Shown here piece by piece: positions 23,419 through 31,000 of a DNA stretch of 45,726 nucleotides. The DNA is taken from positions 1-45,726 of the forward strand of contig JAGXGH010000132.1 in assembly GCA_024636835.1 (NCBI GenBank), in the 5' to 3' direction. Numbering within the stretch: the stretch's first letter is position 1; each line of letters opens with the position of its first letter. The notes beneath the pieces were generated by a model. It ran no database searches, had not been told where the DNA came from, and worked only from the letters and a program-made list of their open reading frames with translations. Source of the stretch: Verrucomicrobiales bacterium (GTDB lineage Bacteria > Verrucomicrobiota > Verrucomicrobiia > Verrucomicrobiales > SLCJ01). The position numbers and the translations under genes were made by a program.

Positions 23419-25356
23419 GTGAGTTATCAGGTTTTTGCCCGTAAATATCGTCCTACCACCTTTGCCGACGTGCTCGGCCAAGATCATGTTGTACGCACAT
23501 TGCGCAATGCCATCGAGCAGGACAGAATAGCCCAGGCCTATCTTTTTGCGGGACCACGAGGCACCGGAAAAACTTCAACCGCACGTATTCTTTCCAAAGC
23601 ATTGAACTGCACCGGCGGACCGAAAATCGACTTCGATCCCAGTGATCCAGTTTGTATTGAGATCGCCGAAGGTCGTTCACTCGATGTACTGGAAATTGAT
23701 GGTGCCTCCAATAACAGCGTCGACCAAATCCGCGAACTGCGCGAGACCGTCCGCTTTGCTCCCACCAGCGGGCAGTATAAAATTTACTACATCGATGAGG
23801 TGCACATGCTCAGCACGGCAGCATTCAATGCCTTGCTGAAAACCCTCGAAGAACCACCGGCTCACGTGAAGTTCATCTTCGCCACCACCGAGCCCAACAA
23901 GGTGCTTCCGACCATCCTCAGCCGCTGTCAGCGCTTCGATCTACGCCCAATTTCGGCTCCGGTGATCGCCAAGCACCTGCTTCACATCGCAACAGAGGAA
24001 GGAATCACCCTCGAAGCGGATGCCGCCCAAGCCATCGCCAAAGGCGCGGACGGCGGGATGCGAGATGCGCAGTCTATGCTCGATCAATTGGTGGCATTCT
24101 GTGGTGAAACGATCACCGAGGCCAACGTTCTCGATATCTTTGGATTTGCCTCTCAGGAGACCATCGCCCGCCTTACCGATGCGCTGCTTGAACGACGCAC
24201 AGCAGACGCTCTGGAACTCATTCACAACGAGCATCAAGCGGGACGCGATTTATCCAATCTACTTGGCGAGCTGATTCAATTTTTCCGCAACCTCTTGCTG
24301 ATCACCGTATCGCCGAAGAACGCACTGCCCGACCTGATGGACGAAACGCGAACGCGTCTCGACCAACTCGTGGGCAAAATGTCGACGGATCGCCTCCTCG
24401 AAGCCACCGATTTACTGGCCGAGTACCAGAACAAAATGCGCTGGTCTGCGGACAAACAATTACACTTCGAACTCGCTGCCATTCGCACCATTCAGTTGTT
24501 TGAGGAAACGTCCGTCAGCGATGTGATCCGCATTCTTCGCAATGTCGCCGATGGCGCAGTTCCAGCAAGTCCCACCATGGCTCCGCCGACTGCGCCGGGA
24601 AAGCCTGAACCATCCATCGCAACGACCCCAAAGGTCGAAACCAACGGGGAACCGCAGACTGAGCCGAACAATCCCGAACCCGAAGCTGAAGTCTTGGAAC
24701 CGGAACCTATCTCAGCGGAGCCTGCACCGGAATCCCCGGCTACAGACTCGGATCCCGCTGAAGAAACTGAGCCCGATGGTGCGGGCCCTCTCGATGGGTT
24801 TTCGCTCGATGACACGCCGCCACCATCCACTTCCGCACCCAAGCCTCCGCCAGAGGATGTTGTGCCCCCAGTTGAACCCGCGCCGATTTTAGAGTCTGCC
24901 GACCAAGTGATGGCAGAGTTGATCCGACGCCTCGAGCTTTCGCAAGAAGGCATGGTAATCGCCGCGCTCGAAGGAGCAAAGGTCATGGAGTTTGGCGAAC
25001 CCGGCTTGACCGTCGCTTTTCCAAGTGAGGCAGAATTCGAAGTGGAGACCGTGGTAAAGCCGAACCCAGCACTTCCGCGTATCGCCGCTGAGCTGGGATT
25101 TGGGGCGAGTCTTGTTTTAGAGCTGTCCGACGATCTCGAGCTTTCCGAGGTGGATCTTTCCATCCCCGACTACGAAGACTTTGCGCCAAAAGCTGAACCG
25201 ACTGACACCACAAGCGCTCCAGCCGAAGAAAAAGCTCCGGAACAGGAGGAAGAAGCTCCACTGATTGCCCAACAGCCCGGGTTTTTCGATGACCCGTTGA
25301 TCACCGCCCTCGTAGAAGAATTCGCTCTACGCGAAGTAAAGAAATCAGGCGAGTAA
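23419..25356 (+). CDS. dnaX: DNA polymerase III subunit gamma/tau
   Basis: The 645-residue clamp-loader subunit starts at GTG (23419). The AAA+ domain carries Walker A GPRGTGKT at 45-52, Walker B DEVH at 126-129, sensor ATTEPNK, and the arginine-finger SRC at 168-170. The family's four-Cys zinc module keeps only two cysteines (64 and 79). After residue 380 a long Pro/Glu-rich linker leads to a C-terminal domain, so the full tau form is made; no convincing slippery site for a gamma form is seen. ybaB follows 59 bases downstream, a common dnaX-ybaB(-recR) arrangement, but recR is not in the window. Confidence 0.93.
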   Translation: MSYQVFARKYRPTTFADVLGQDHVVRTLRNAIEQDRIAQAYLFAGPRGTGKTSTARILSKALNCTGGPKIDFDPSDPVCIEIAEGRSLDVLEIDGASNNSVDQIRELRETVRFAPTSGQYKIYYIDEVHMLSTAAFNALLKTLEEPPAHVKFIFATTEPNKVLPTILSRCQRFDLRPISAPVIAKHLLHIATEEGITLEADAAQAIAKGADGGMRDAQSMLDQLVAFCGETITEANVLDIFGFASQETIARLTDALLERRTADALELIHNEHQAGRDLSNLLGELIQFFRNLLLITVSPKNALPDLMDETRTRLDQLVGKMSTDRLLEATDLLAEYQNKMRWSADKQLHFELAAIRTIQLFEETSVSDVIRILRNVADGAVPASPTMAPPTAPGKPEPSIATTPKVETNGEPQTEPNNPEPEAEVLEPEPISAEPAPESPATDSDPAEETEPDGAGPLDGFSLDDTPPPSTSAPKPPPEDVVPPVEPAPILESADQVMAELIRRLELSQEGMVIAALEGAKVMEFGEPGLTVAFPSEAEFEVETVVKPNPALPRIAAELGFGASLVLELSDDLELSEVDLSIPDYEDFAPKAEPTDTTSAPAEEKAPEQEEEAPLIAQQPGFFDDPLITALVEEFALREVKKSGE

Positions 25357-25415
25357 ACATTTCCGCAACGATTGAACGTTGCTCCCAACGAAGAACCTAA
25401 ACTATAGACAAAATT

Positions 25416-25721
25416 ATGAATATTGCCAAGATGATGAAACAAGCCCAGCAGATGCAGCAAAAAATGGGCGCAGTACAGGCCGAGCTTGCTGATAAAACCG
25501 TTGAAGGCGGTGCTGGAGGAGGAAAAGTCACTGTTGTCGCAAGCTGTGCAGGTGACGTGGTTTCCATCAAGATTGATCCTGCCGTGATCGACCCTGAAGA
25601 TTCCGAGTTTCTCGAAGAACTGGTCCTCAGCGGTGTGAATGATGCGATCGCCAAAGGCCGCGCACTCGCAGAAGAAGAGATGAAAAAAGTGACCGGCGGC
25701 CTTGGTCTGCCAGGGATGTAA
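25416..25721 (+). CDS. ybaB: YbaB/EbfC family nucleoid-associated protein
   Basis: The 101-residue protein matches the family: start MNIAKMMKQAQQMQQKMGAV, central GAGGGKVTVVASCAGDVVSIKIDP, and C-terminal ALAEEEMKKVTGG. YbaB homologues form dimers that bind DNA and often sit between dnaX and recR. The stop codon TAA overlaps the first base of dispersed repeat copy 3. Confidence 0.92.
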   Translation: MNIAKMMKQAQQMQQKMGAVQAELADKTVEGGAGGGKVTVVASCAGDVVSIKIDPAVIDPEDSEFLEELVLSGVNDAIAKGRALAEEEMKKVTGGLGLPGM

Positions 25722-25860
25722 TACAAAATCTTGGTATTCATCTGACGCGTCACGTAGAACCGCTGCGCGGCACGCGATTGGCAAGTGATACCCAATTTTG
25801 GTATTTGTCGTGAGCTGTTTGCGCGCGGTGAATAGTCATTTTATTATTCGAAAGCGGTAT
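25721..25860 (-). repeat. dispersed intergenic repeat, copy 3 (expanded form)
   Basis: A 140-base copy in reverse orientation. Read on the minus strand it starts ATACCGCTTTCGAATAA, passes through the CACCGCGCGCAAA and CTCACGA core, and ends in a one-mismatch version of the palindrome at 25721-25737. It also contains a second palindrome of the same type, ATACCCAATTTTGGTAT, at 25788-25804, so the copy has two palindromes about 50 bases apart. It fills the gap between ybaB and the next gene. Confidence 0.8.
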
Positions 25861-25870
25861 AATTCCCCCT

Positions 25871-26899
25871 ATGTTCCACCGCCTCGGTAAAACCATTGGC
25901 TACCTGCTACTGATTAGCGCTTTTGCCATGCACGCCTTGGTGGTGGTGCTGTTTCACTTTCGCTGGGACAAACTCGCCATGGCGACGGTGTTTCCGGTGT
26001 GGCTCTACGCCATCGTTGCGCTGGGCCTCTTAATCGTCGCGCGTTTCTTCATCAAGACACGCTGGATCCCGGCAGTTGCAGTGGTCTGGTTGATCACCCT
26101 TCCCTTCCTTGCCGACGAAACCACCGGGCTCAAAAACATGGCTCTGGGATACCGCCCGGTAATAACCACGGAGGTAACCGAACTCTCCCCGAACGCGCTG
26201 CGCATCATCACCATCAATGCGAAATACGGCGGCCCCCAGCAGACCTCGGAAATCGCCGCATGGAATCCAGATATCATTCTCATCCAGGAATCGCCTCCCC
26301 ATTACAAAGTCCAGCAACTGGCTCAGCAGCTCTTTGGTAAAGACTCAGTGATGCAGAGGCATCGACAATGCACCATCCTTGCCCGTGGTAAATCGTTGCG
26401 GATGGTGCCGATGGCTCGCACTTCGCGCAGCATGGCACCTAGAGGGATCGTTTCTCAACTCACACTGGTCGACGGTCGGGTGATCAACATCGCCAACGTC
26501 CACCTCGATTCCGCCACCGTGAAACTCTCCGCATGGTCACCAGAAACATGGCGCGCTCATGCAAACAACCGGCGGCGGCGGCGCGAATCACTGGGTTTCA
26601 TTATGGCGCACCTACGACTGCTTCCCGATGTGGAGCAAAGCTACGTTCCCACCATCGTCGCCGGTGATTTTAACGCTCCAGCGGGGGATGCCTCAAACCG
26701 AATGCTCCAAGACGATTACGTCGACACTTATACCATCTGCGGCGTGGGTTGGGGAAACACCTTTCCCACCGGTCTGCCGATTCACCGCATCGATCAAATT
26801 TGGCTGGACCGCCGACTCGACCCGCTAGGGCTCAGTGCCGAGAAAGTCGGCAACACCGACCACCGCATGGTGGTGTGCGATTTCATTTTCCGGCCGTAG
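25871..26899 (+). CDS. membrane-anchored endonuclease/exonuclease/phosphatase family protein
   Basis: The 342-residue protein has three N-terminal hydrophobic segments (about 9-28, 38-58, 66-84) followed by an EEP-fold hydrolase domain. Metal and catalytic positions appear in ITINAKYGG, DIILIQESPP (Glu), VAGDFNAPAGD (Asp-x-Asn), and GNTDHRMVV (Asp-His). Many membrane EEP proteins of this layout occur in PVC bacteria; the natural substrate (nucleic acid, phospholipid or other phosphodiester) is unknown. The next gene starts 30 bases downstream. Confidence 0.8.
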   Translation: MFHRLGKTIGYLLLISAFAMHALVVVLFHFRWDKLAMATVFPVWLYAIVALGLLIVARFFIKTRWIPAVAVVWLITLPFLADETTGLKNMALGYRPVITTEVTELSPNALRIITINAKYGGPQQTSEIAAWNPDIILIQESPPHYKVQQLAQQLFGKDSVMQRHRQCTILARGKSLRMVPMARTSRSMAPRGIVSQLTLVDGRVINIANVHLDSATVKLSAWSPETWRAHANNRRRRRESLGFIMAHLRLLPDVEQSYVPTIVAGDFNAPAGDASNRMLQDDYVDTYTICGVGWGNTFPTGLPIHRIDQIWLDRRLDPLGLSAEKVGNTDHRMVVCDFIFRP

Positions 26900-26929
26900 C
26901 GGGATCGTGCATAGTATGCAGTAATCACG

Positions 26930-29404
26930 ATGGCATCACGATCCTACATATGGTTCAGGCGAATCACCAAACTCGCCCTACTCGTCCTTGTTCTCACGGG
27001 GGTTTGGGCTGGTGTTTACGCATCGAGCAAAGGACTAACAAAGAAGTGGCGAGGAATGGTGCAGGAAGAGTTCGCCCGCCACGGGATCACGCTGTCGCTG
27101 CGGAGGCTGACTCTTGATCCATTTCACGGCTTGGTCGCAAAAGACGTCAAACTCTACGACCGCGACAATGACGAGTACTTGATCGCATCGATCGACCGAC
27201 TGGAGCTCGACGTGAGCTTGATCGCTCTCGCCCGCGATGAGCTCTTCCTCAATCACCTCGAAGTCTCGGATGCCGAGGTCACCATACCGCTCACTGAGAA
27301 CGGTAAAAAACCGCGCACAGAAGATGAAAAGCTCGTCATTAGTAACTTCAACGGACGCATTCACCTCGATGAACGACGAATCAAAATCGACCAAACGCAA
27401 GGCACCATTCTTGGTGTCGATTTCTTGATCAATATCGAACTCTTACACCGCGACTCGAATGATGACGGTCTACCAGACATTGCGATGAGGCACGCAGACG
27501 ACGAAGACAAATCAGAACAACCACCTGAGGATGAACTGACTTGGAATGCATCACTCGTCGTCGCGGTTGATCAACTTCGTGCGGTAGCGGGAATCCTTCG
27601 TGAGATGGAATTTGTCACCACACCCGCAAAACTCAACATTAAGGGAAGTGCCGAGTTGGATGCACTCGAAAGCGCAGACGTAACTTTGGACTTCTCCGCT
27701 CCCATGGTTCATTGGCGAGGCCGCAACTTCACAAAAGTCATCGCCAATGCACATTACAAAGAAGGCGTGCTCGACATGCGGCGATACTCCTTCGCCGATG
27801 ATGGCGGCACCCTCGACGGCGAGCTTGAGTTCGTGCGCGACACCAAGCGTCTGCGCTTCGCCGTGCGCAGTGAAACGCGGGCATTGAATTGGCTAACCGC
27901 AATCCTTCCAGAACTTGCGGATTCGGGAATTGAACTCACCGATTCACCTTTAATCGAGCTCGCGGGAGAACTCGACATGAACCAGCCAATGTCGCTCTAC
28001 AATGTGCCAGGAAAGCTCGAAGGCTTACTTGCCAGCGGTGCCCTTTCCTATCGCGGCGTTCCCTTCGACTATGTCTCCCTGCAGTTCGCCGCCGAAGGCA
28101 AGCAAACGTTCTTCAAAGAGATAAAGGCACGCCATGAAACTGGATTGATCGAAGGTGACTTCCTACGTAGCGACGGGGAATTCCGCGCAAAAGCCGTCGT
28201 TTCGGCACATCCTGAGGAACTTGGTTGCTTCGCCTTTGGCGCACCGGATGTGGTGTCGTTTCTTGAGCGCTTCGGTTGTGACGATGCCTCTCAAATCGCT
28301 GCGCAACTCTATGGAGAAGGTCGATTCGACGATACTCGTTCGTGGATTCTACGAGGTGACGGCTCGTTTGATAACATCACCTTCAATGGCATCGCCGTTC
28401 GCAAAGGGTCTACGAGTTGGGAAATGCGCGACCACAAACACTCGATGGGGACTACACGCGTCGAATTTAAAGACGGTGGAGCCGTGGTCGCAAAATCCAT
28501 TGTCCACGACCCGGCCAAGGGACTCACCACGGTAAATTCCCTAAAGGGCACTGCCTATCCCGAGACCGTGCTCTCACTCGTCGCGCCAGAAACCGGAAGT
28601 ATTCTTTCTTCCTACCGTTTCTCTTCACCCCCCGACGTCAAATTCAATGGCGATATCGCGGAAGACCTCGGCCGTGCGAACAATTTCCACGCCACAATAT
28701 CGTCGTCGGGCTCGATGACATTTCCGTTTTGTGGAAGTGACCTACCAGTCGATGAACCAAACATCCAACTTGCGATGCTAGGCAACGTTCTGCATCTACC
28801 GGCATTTTCCGGAACTCTGATGAATGGCTCAATTAAGGGAGAACTCACCACCGATTTCGGAGGTGAGTTGACCGGTGTTTCCGGTAAAGTTCAGGTGAGA
28901 AACGTCGATTTTGCGCCTTTAGTTGAGATGTATCGAGACACTAGCACCGTTACGAACTCGACTGACGAAGGGCAGATCACTGGGCATATCGATTTCACCT
29001 ATAACGCAGGTGATACTAATTCCCTACAAGGCAAAGGCGTTGCGGCCATTCTTAATGGAAACATTTTTTCGCTTCCTCTCTTTGGCCCTCTTTCTCCTTT
29101 GATCGAGGCAGTGCTGCCTAAGGCCGGTGTGGGATACAGCGTCGCCAAGGAAGCAACGTGCAACTTCGTCATCCATGATGGCATCGTCGAAACCAATGAC
29201 TTTGAGGCACTCACCCCCGCATTTGCAATGAAGCTTAAAGGCACGGTAAACTGTGCGACAAAAAATGTCGACCTCAACGCCAGGCTCAACGCGCGGGGCG
29301 TCGCTCAAGTGGCAACCGTTCTGTTTAGCTATATCTTCGAGTTCAAAGGCACCGGCCCGATTGACCAACCAAAATGGGAATCTCTCCACTTCAGAGGTAA
29401 TTAA
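26930..29404 (+). CDS. large AsmA-like envelope protein
   Basis: The 824-residue protein has one N-terminal transmembrane helix (about 13-32) and a long periplasmic region rich in beta strands. The start matches AsmA/YhdP/TamB-type proteins: GITLSLRRLTLDPFHGLVAK and LELDVSLIALARDELFLNHL, with repeated short strand patterns. The C-terminal segment (about 690-815) resembles the AsmA_2-type end. Such proteins are thought to move phospholipids between membranes. The stop overlaps the convergent gene at 29401 by four bases. Confidence 0.7.
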   Translation: MASRSYIWFRRITKLALLVLVLTGVWAGVYASSKGLTKKWRGMVQEEFARHGITLSLRRLTLDPFHGLVAKDVKLYDRDNDEYLIASIDRLELDVSLIALARDELFLNHLEVSDAEVTIPLTENGKKPRTEDEKLVISNFNGRIHLDERRIKIDQTQGTILGVDFLINIELLHRDSNDDGLPDIAMRHADDEDKSEQPPEDELTWNASLVVAVDQLRAVAGILREMEFVTTPAKLNIKGSAELDALESADVTLDFSAPMVHWRGRNFTKVIANAHYKEGVLDMRRYSFADDGGTLDGELEFVRDTKRLRFAVRSETRALNWLTAILPELADSGIELTDSPLIELAGELDMNQPMSLYNVPGKLEGLLASGALSYRGVPFDYVSLQFAAEGKQTFFKEIKARHETGLIEGDFLRSDGEFRAKAVVSAHPEELGCFAFGAPDVVSFLERFGCDDASQIAAQLYGEGRFDDTRSWILRGDGSFDNITFNGIAVRKGSTSWEMRDHKHSMGTTRVEFKDGGAVVAKSIVHDPAKGLTTVNSLKGTAYPETVLSLVAPETGSILSSYRFSSPPDVKFNGDIAEDLGRANNFHATISSSGSMTFPFCGSDLPVDEPNIQLAMLGNVLHLPAFSGTLMNGSIKGELTTDFGGELTGVSGKVQVRNVDFAPLVEMYRDTSTVTNSTDEGQITGHIDFTYNAGDTNSLQGKGVAAILNGNIFSLPLFGPLSPLIEAVLPKAGVGYSVAKEATCNFVIHDGIVETNDFEALTPAFAMKLKGTVNCATKNVDLNARLNARGVAQVATVLFSYIFEFKGTGPIDQPKWESLHFRGN

Positions 29405-29841
29405 TTCTCCTTGGTCGCAGCCGCGCTCGCTTTTTTCTCGGCAGCAAGTCGCTCGCGCTCTGCCTGAGATAGGGTTTCCATCACAGGCACTACCTGCTTC
29501 GGCTGTGCGGGACGTGCAGAAACAGGAGTCGATTCCATGAAGGGGTTCCTTTTCACATCCCCTCCCTGCTGCTGACGAAGACCAATCACAAGAACGATCG
29601 CCAACACGGCATAAGCCGCCGCCGCGCCATACGCCAAACGGGGTTTACCAAGAAGATCGAGCCAGGCTAAAAAACGCTCGAGGAAAAGCGAGAACGAGGA
29701 ACCTTTTAGCGCATCAGACCGCTGATGTTCACGAAGCTCTCGGCTAAACTGTTCGAAATACCCGTCAGAGGGCGATTCGTAATTCTTCAATTTTAGCAGT
29801 GCACTGATCCGAGGATCGGGTTCGTGTTCTCCTTTGGACAT
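29401..29841 (-). CDS. putative sigma-factor-linked membrane protein (possible anti-sigma)
   Basis: The 146-residue protein has a soluble N-terminal part (about 1-65), one transmembrane helix (about 70-88, AYGAAAAYAVLAIVLVIGL) and a polar Pro/Glu/Ala-rich tail. It starts 26 bases after an ECF sigma factor gene on the same strand, the usual location of a membrane anti-sigma factor, and its topology fits. No zinc-binding anti-sigma motif (H-x3-C-x2-C) is present, so regulation of the sigma factor is inferred from context only. Confidence 0.6.
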   Translation of the reverse strand: MSKGEHEPDPRISALLKLKNYESPSDGYFEQFSRELREHQRSDALKGSSFSLFLERFLAWLDLLGKPRLAYGAAAAYAVLAIVLVIGLRQQQGGDVKRNPFMESTPVSARPAQPKQVVPVMETLSQAERERLAAEKKASAAATKEN

Positions 29842-29867
29842 AGATTTTCGTGATAAGAGATTGGAAG

Positions 29868-30464
29868 TTATGTCGCCAGCAGATCACCTAGCAGGCTTTG
29901 TAGATGGCGGTGTGCATAAAAGAGTCTTGATCTTACGGTCCCTTCAGAAACTCCCAGTATCCGACTAATCTCGGCATGCGGAAGTTGCTGAATATCGAAC
30001 ATGGTGACAACGACTCTATGATCTTCCGACAACGTCTGTAGCGCCTTGTTCAATCTTTTTTGAATTTCGTGAATTCCAGCCTGCTGGACTGGGTTTGCGC
30101 GGTTTGACAGGTCGATGAACACCTCGTTGTTGACGATTCCATTATCCACATCATCAAGGCTCATCGTCTCTCTACGACGACGCTTCTTGAGGAAATTCAG
30201 CGTAAGATTCACCGCCACCGAATACAGCCAGGTCGAAAACTTAGACCGTCCCTGAAATCGCTTCAACGAGCGGAAGGCCCGCGTGAAGACGTCCTGCATA
30301 AGGTCATTGGTGTCCTCATGATTGGAGGTCATGTTGTAAATCAGCCCATAGATCCTGCGGGAATGCCGGTTCACAAGTTCGTCGAAGGCGCAGGTATCTC
30401 CTTCCCTCGCTTTTTCAACAAGTTCTGCGTCTGGATCCACTTTCGCACTAGGTGATGCAACCAT
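29868..30464 (-). CDS. ECF RNA polymerase sigma factor (RpoE-like)
   Basis: The 198-residue protein shows sigma region 2 (DTNDLMQDVFTRAFRSLKRF then QGRSKFSTWLYSVAVNLTLN) and region 4 with a helix-turn-helix (LPHAEISRILGVSEGTVRSR), the two-domain form of extracytoplasmic-function sigma factors. It directs RNA polymerase to a special promoter set, probably for envelope stress. The downstream membrane protein may hold it inactive. An OsmC gene lies 12 bases upstream on the same strand. Confidence 0.9.
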   Translation of the reverse strand: MVASPSAKVDPDAELVEKAREGDTCAFDELVNRHSRRIYGLIYNMTSNHEDTNDLMQDVFTRAFRSLKRFQGRSKFSTWLYSVAVNLTLNFLKKRRRRETMSLDDVDNGIVNNEVFIDLSNRANPVQQAGIHEIQKRLNKALQTLSEDHRVVVTMFDIQQLPHAEISRILGVSEGTVRSRLFYAHRHLQSLLGDLLAT

Positions 30465-30476
30465 TCTTGGATAAGC

Positions 30477-30890
30477 TCAAGAATCGGAATAGCGAAACGT
30501 GATGGGCTTCTCCATCTCCGATGCCAAACTCTGATGCACCGGACAAGTATATGCCGCGCGCTCCAAGATTTTGGCTTCCGGATGTACCGATTCAATCGGT
30601 AACTCAATCTCCGTTTCCAAGCACACAATGCGTCGCGGCATGTCGGAAGACATTTCCTTCTTCACCGTCACACGCATCCCTTCTAGTGCGAGCTCTTTGC
30701 GACGGGCGTAAATCCCCATAACCGTTGCCATGCAAGTTCCAAGAGCTGTTGCAACGAGATCGGTTGGTGAGAAGGACTCGCCCTTTCCCTCGTTGTCCTT
30801 GGGCGCATCGGTGTGCAGTTTCTCACCGGATGGGCCGTGAACCGCGCTGCAACGCAGCTCGCCGTCATAACTTATATTGATTTGAACCAT
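30477..30890 (-). CDS. OsmC family protein
   Basis: The 137-residue protein fits OsmC/Ohr-like thiol peroxidases: start with beta strands (MVQINISYDGELRC), FSPTDLVATALGTCMATVM with the first catalytic-type Cys, and TCPVHQSL with the second Cys. These proteins reduce organic hydroperoxides in the cytoplasm. It lies immediately upstream of the ECF sigma gene, so both may be in one stress-related unit. Confidence 0.85.
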   Translation of the reverse strand: MVQINISYDGELRCSAVHGPSGEKLHTDAPKDNEGKGESFSPTDLVATALGTCMATVMGIYARRKELALEGMRVTVKKEMSSDMPRRIVCLETEIELPIESVHPEAKILERAAYTCPVHQSLASEMEKPITFRYSDS

Positions 30891-31000
30891 AAATGTATGT
30901 TTCCGTTCCCTTCACCTTGGCGAGTAATGGCGCTTTGAACAAGCCCCACAAAACGGATTTGAAAGATTGTACACCGTTTCAACAAGAGACTCGGCTACAG

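Noticed and set aside
25200..25260. Possible programmed frameshift site in dnaX (GAAAAAG run)
   Set aside because: The A run is short, lies near the C-terminus where no gamma form would result, and no supporting stem-loop or early stop was found.
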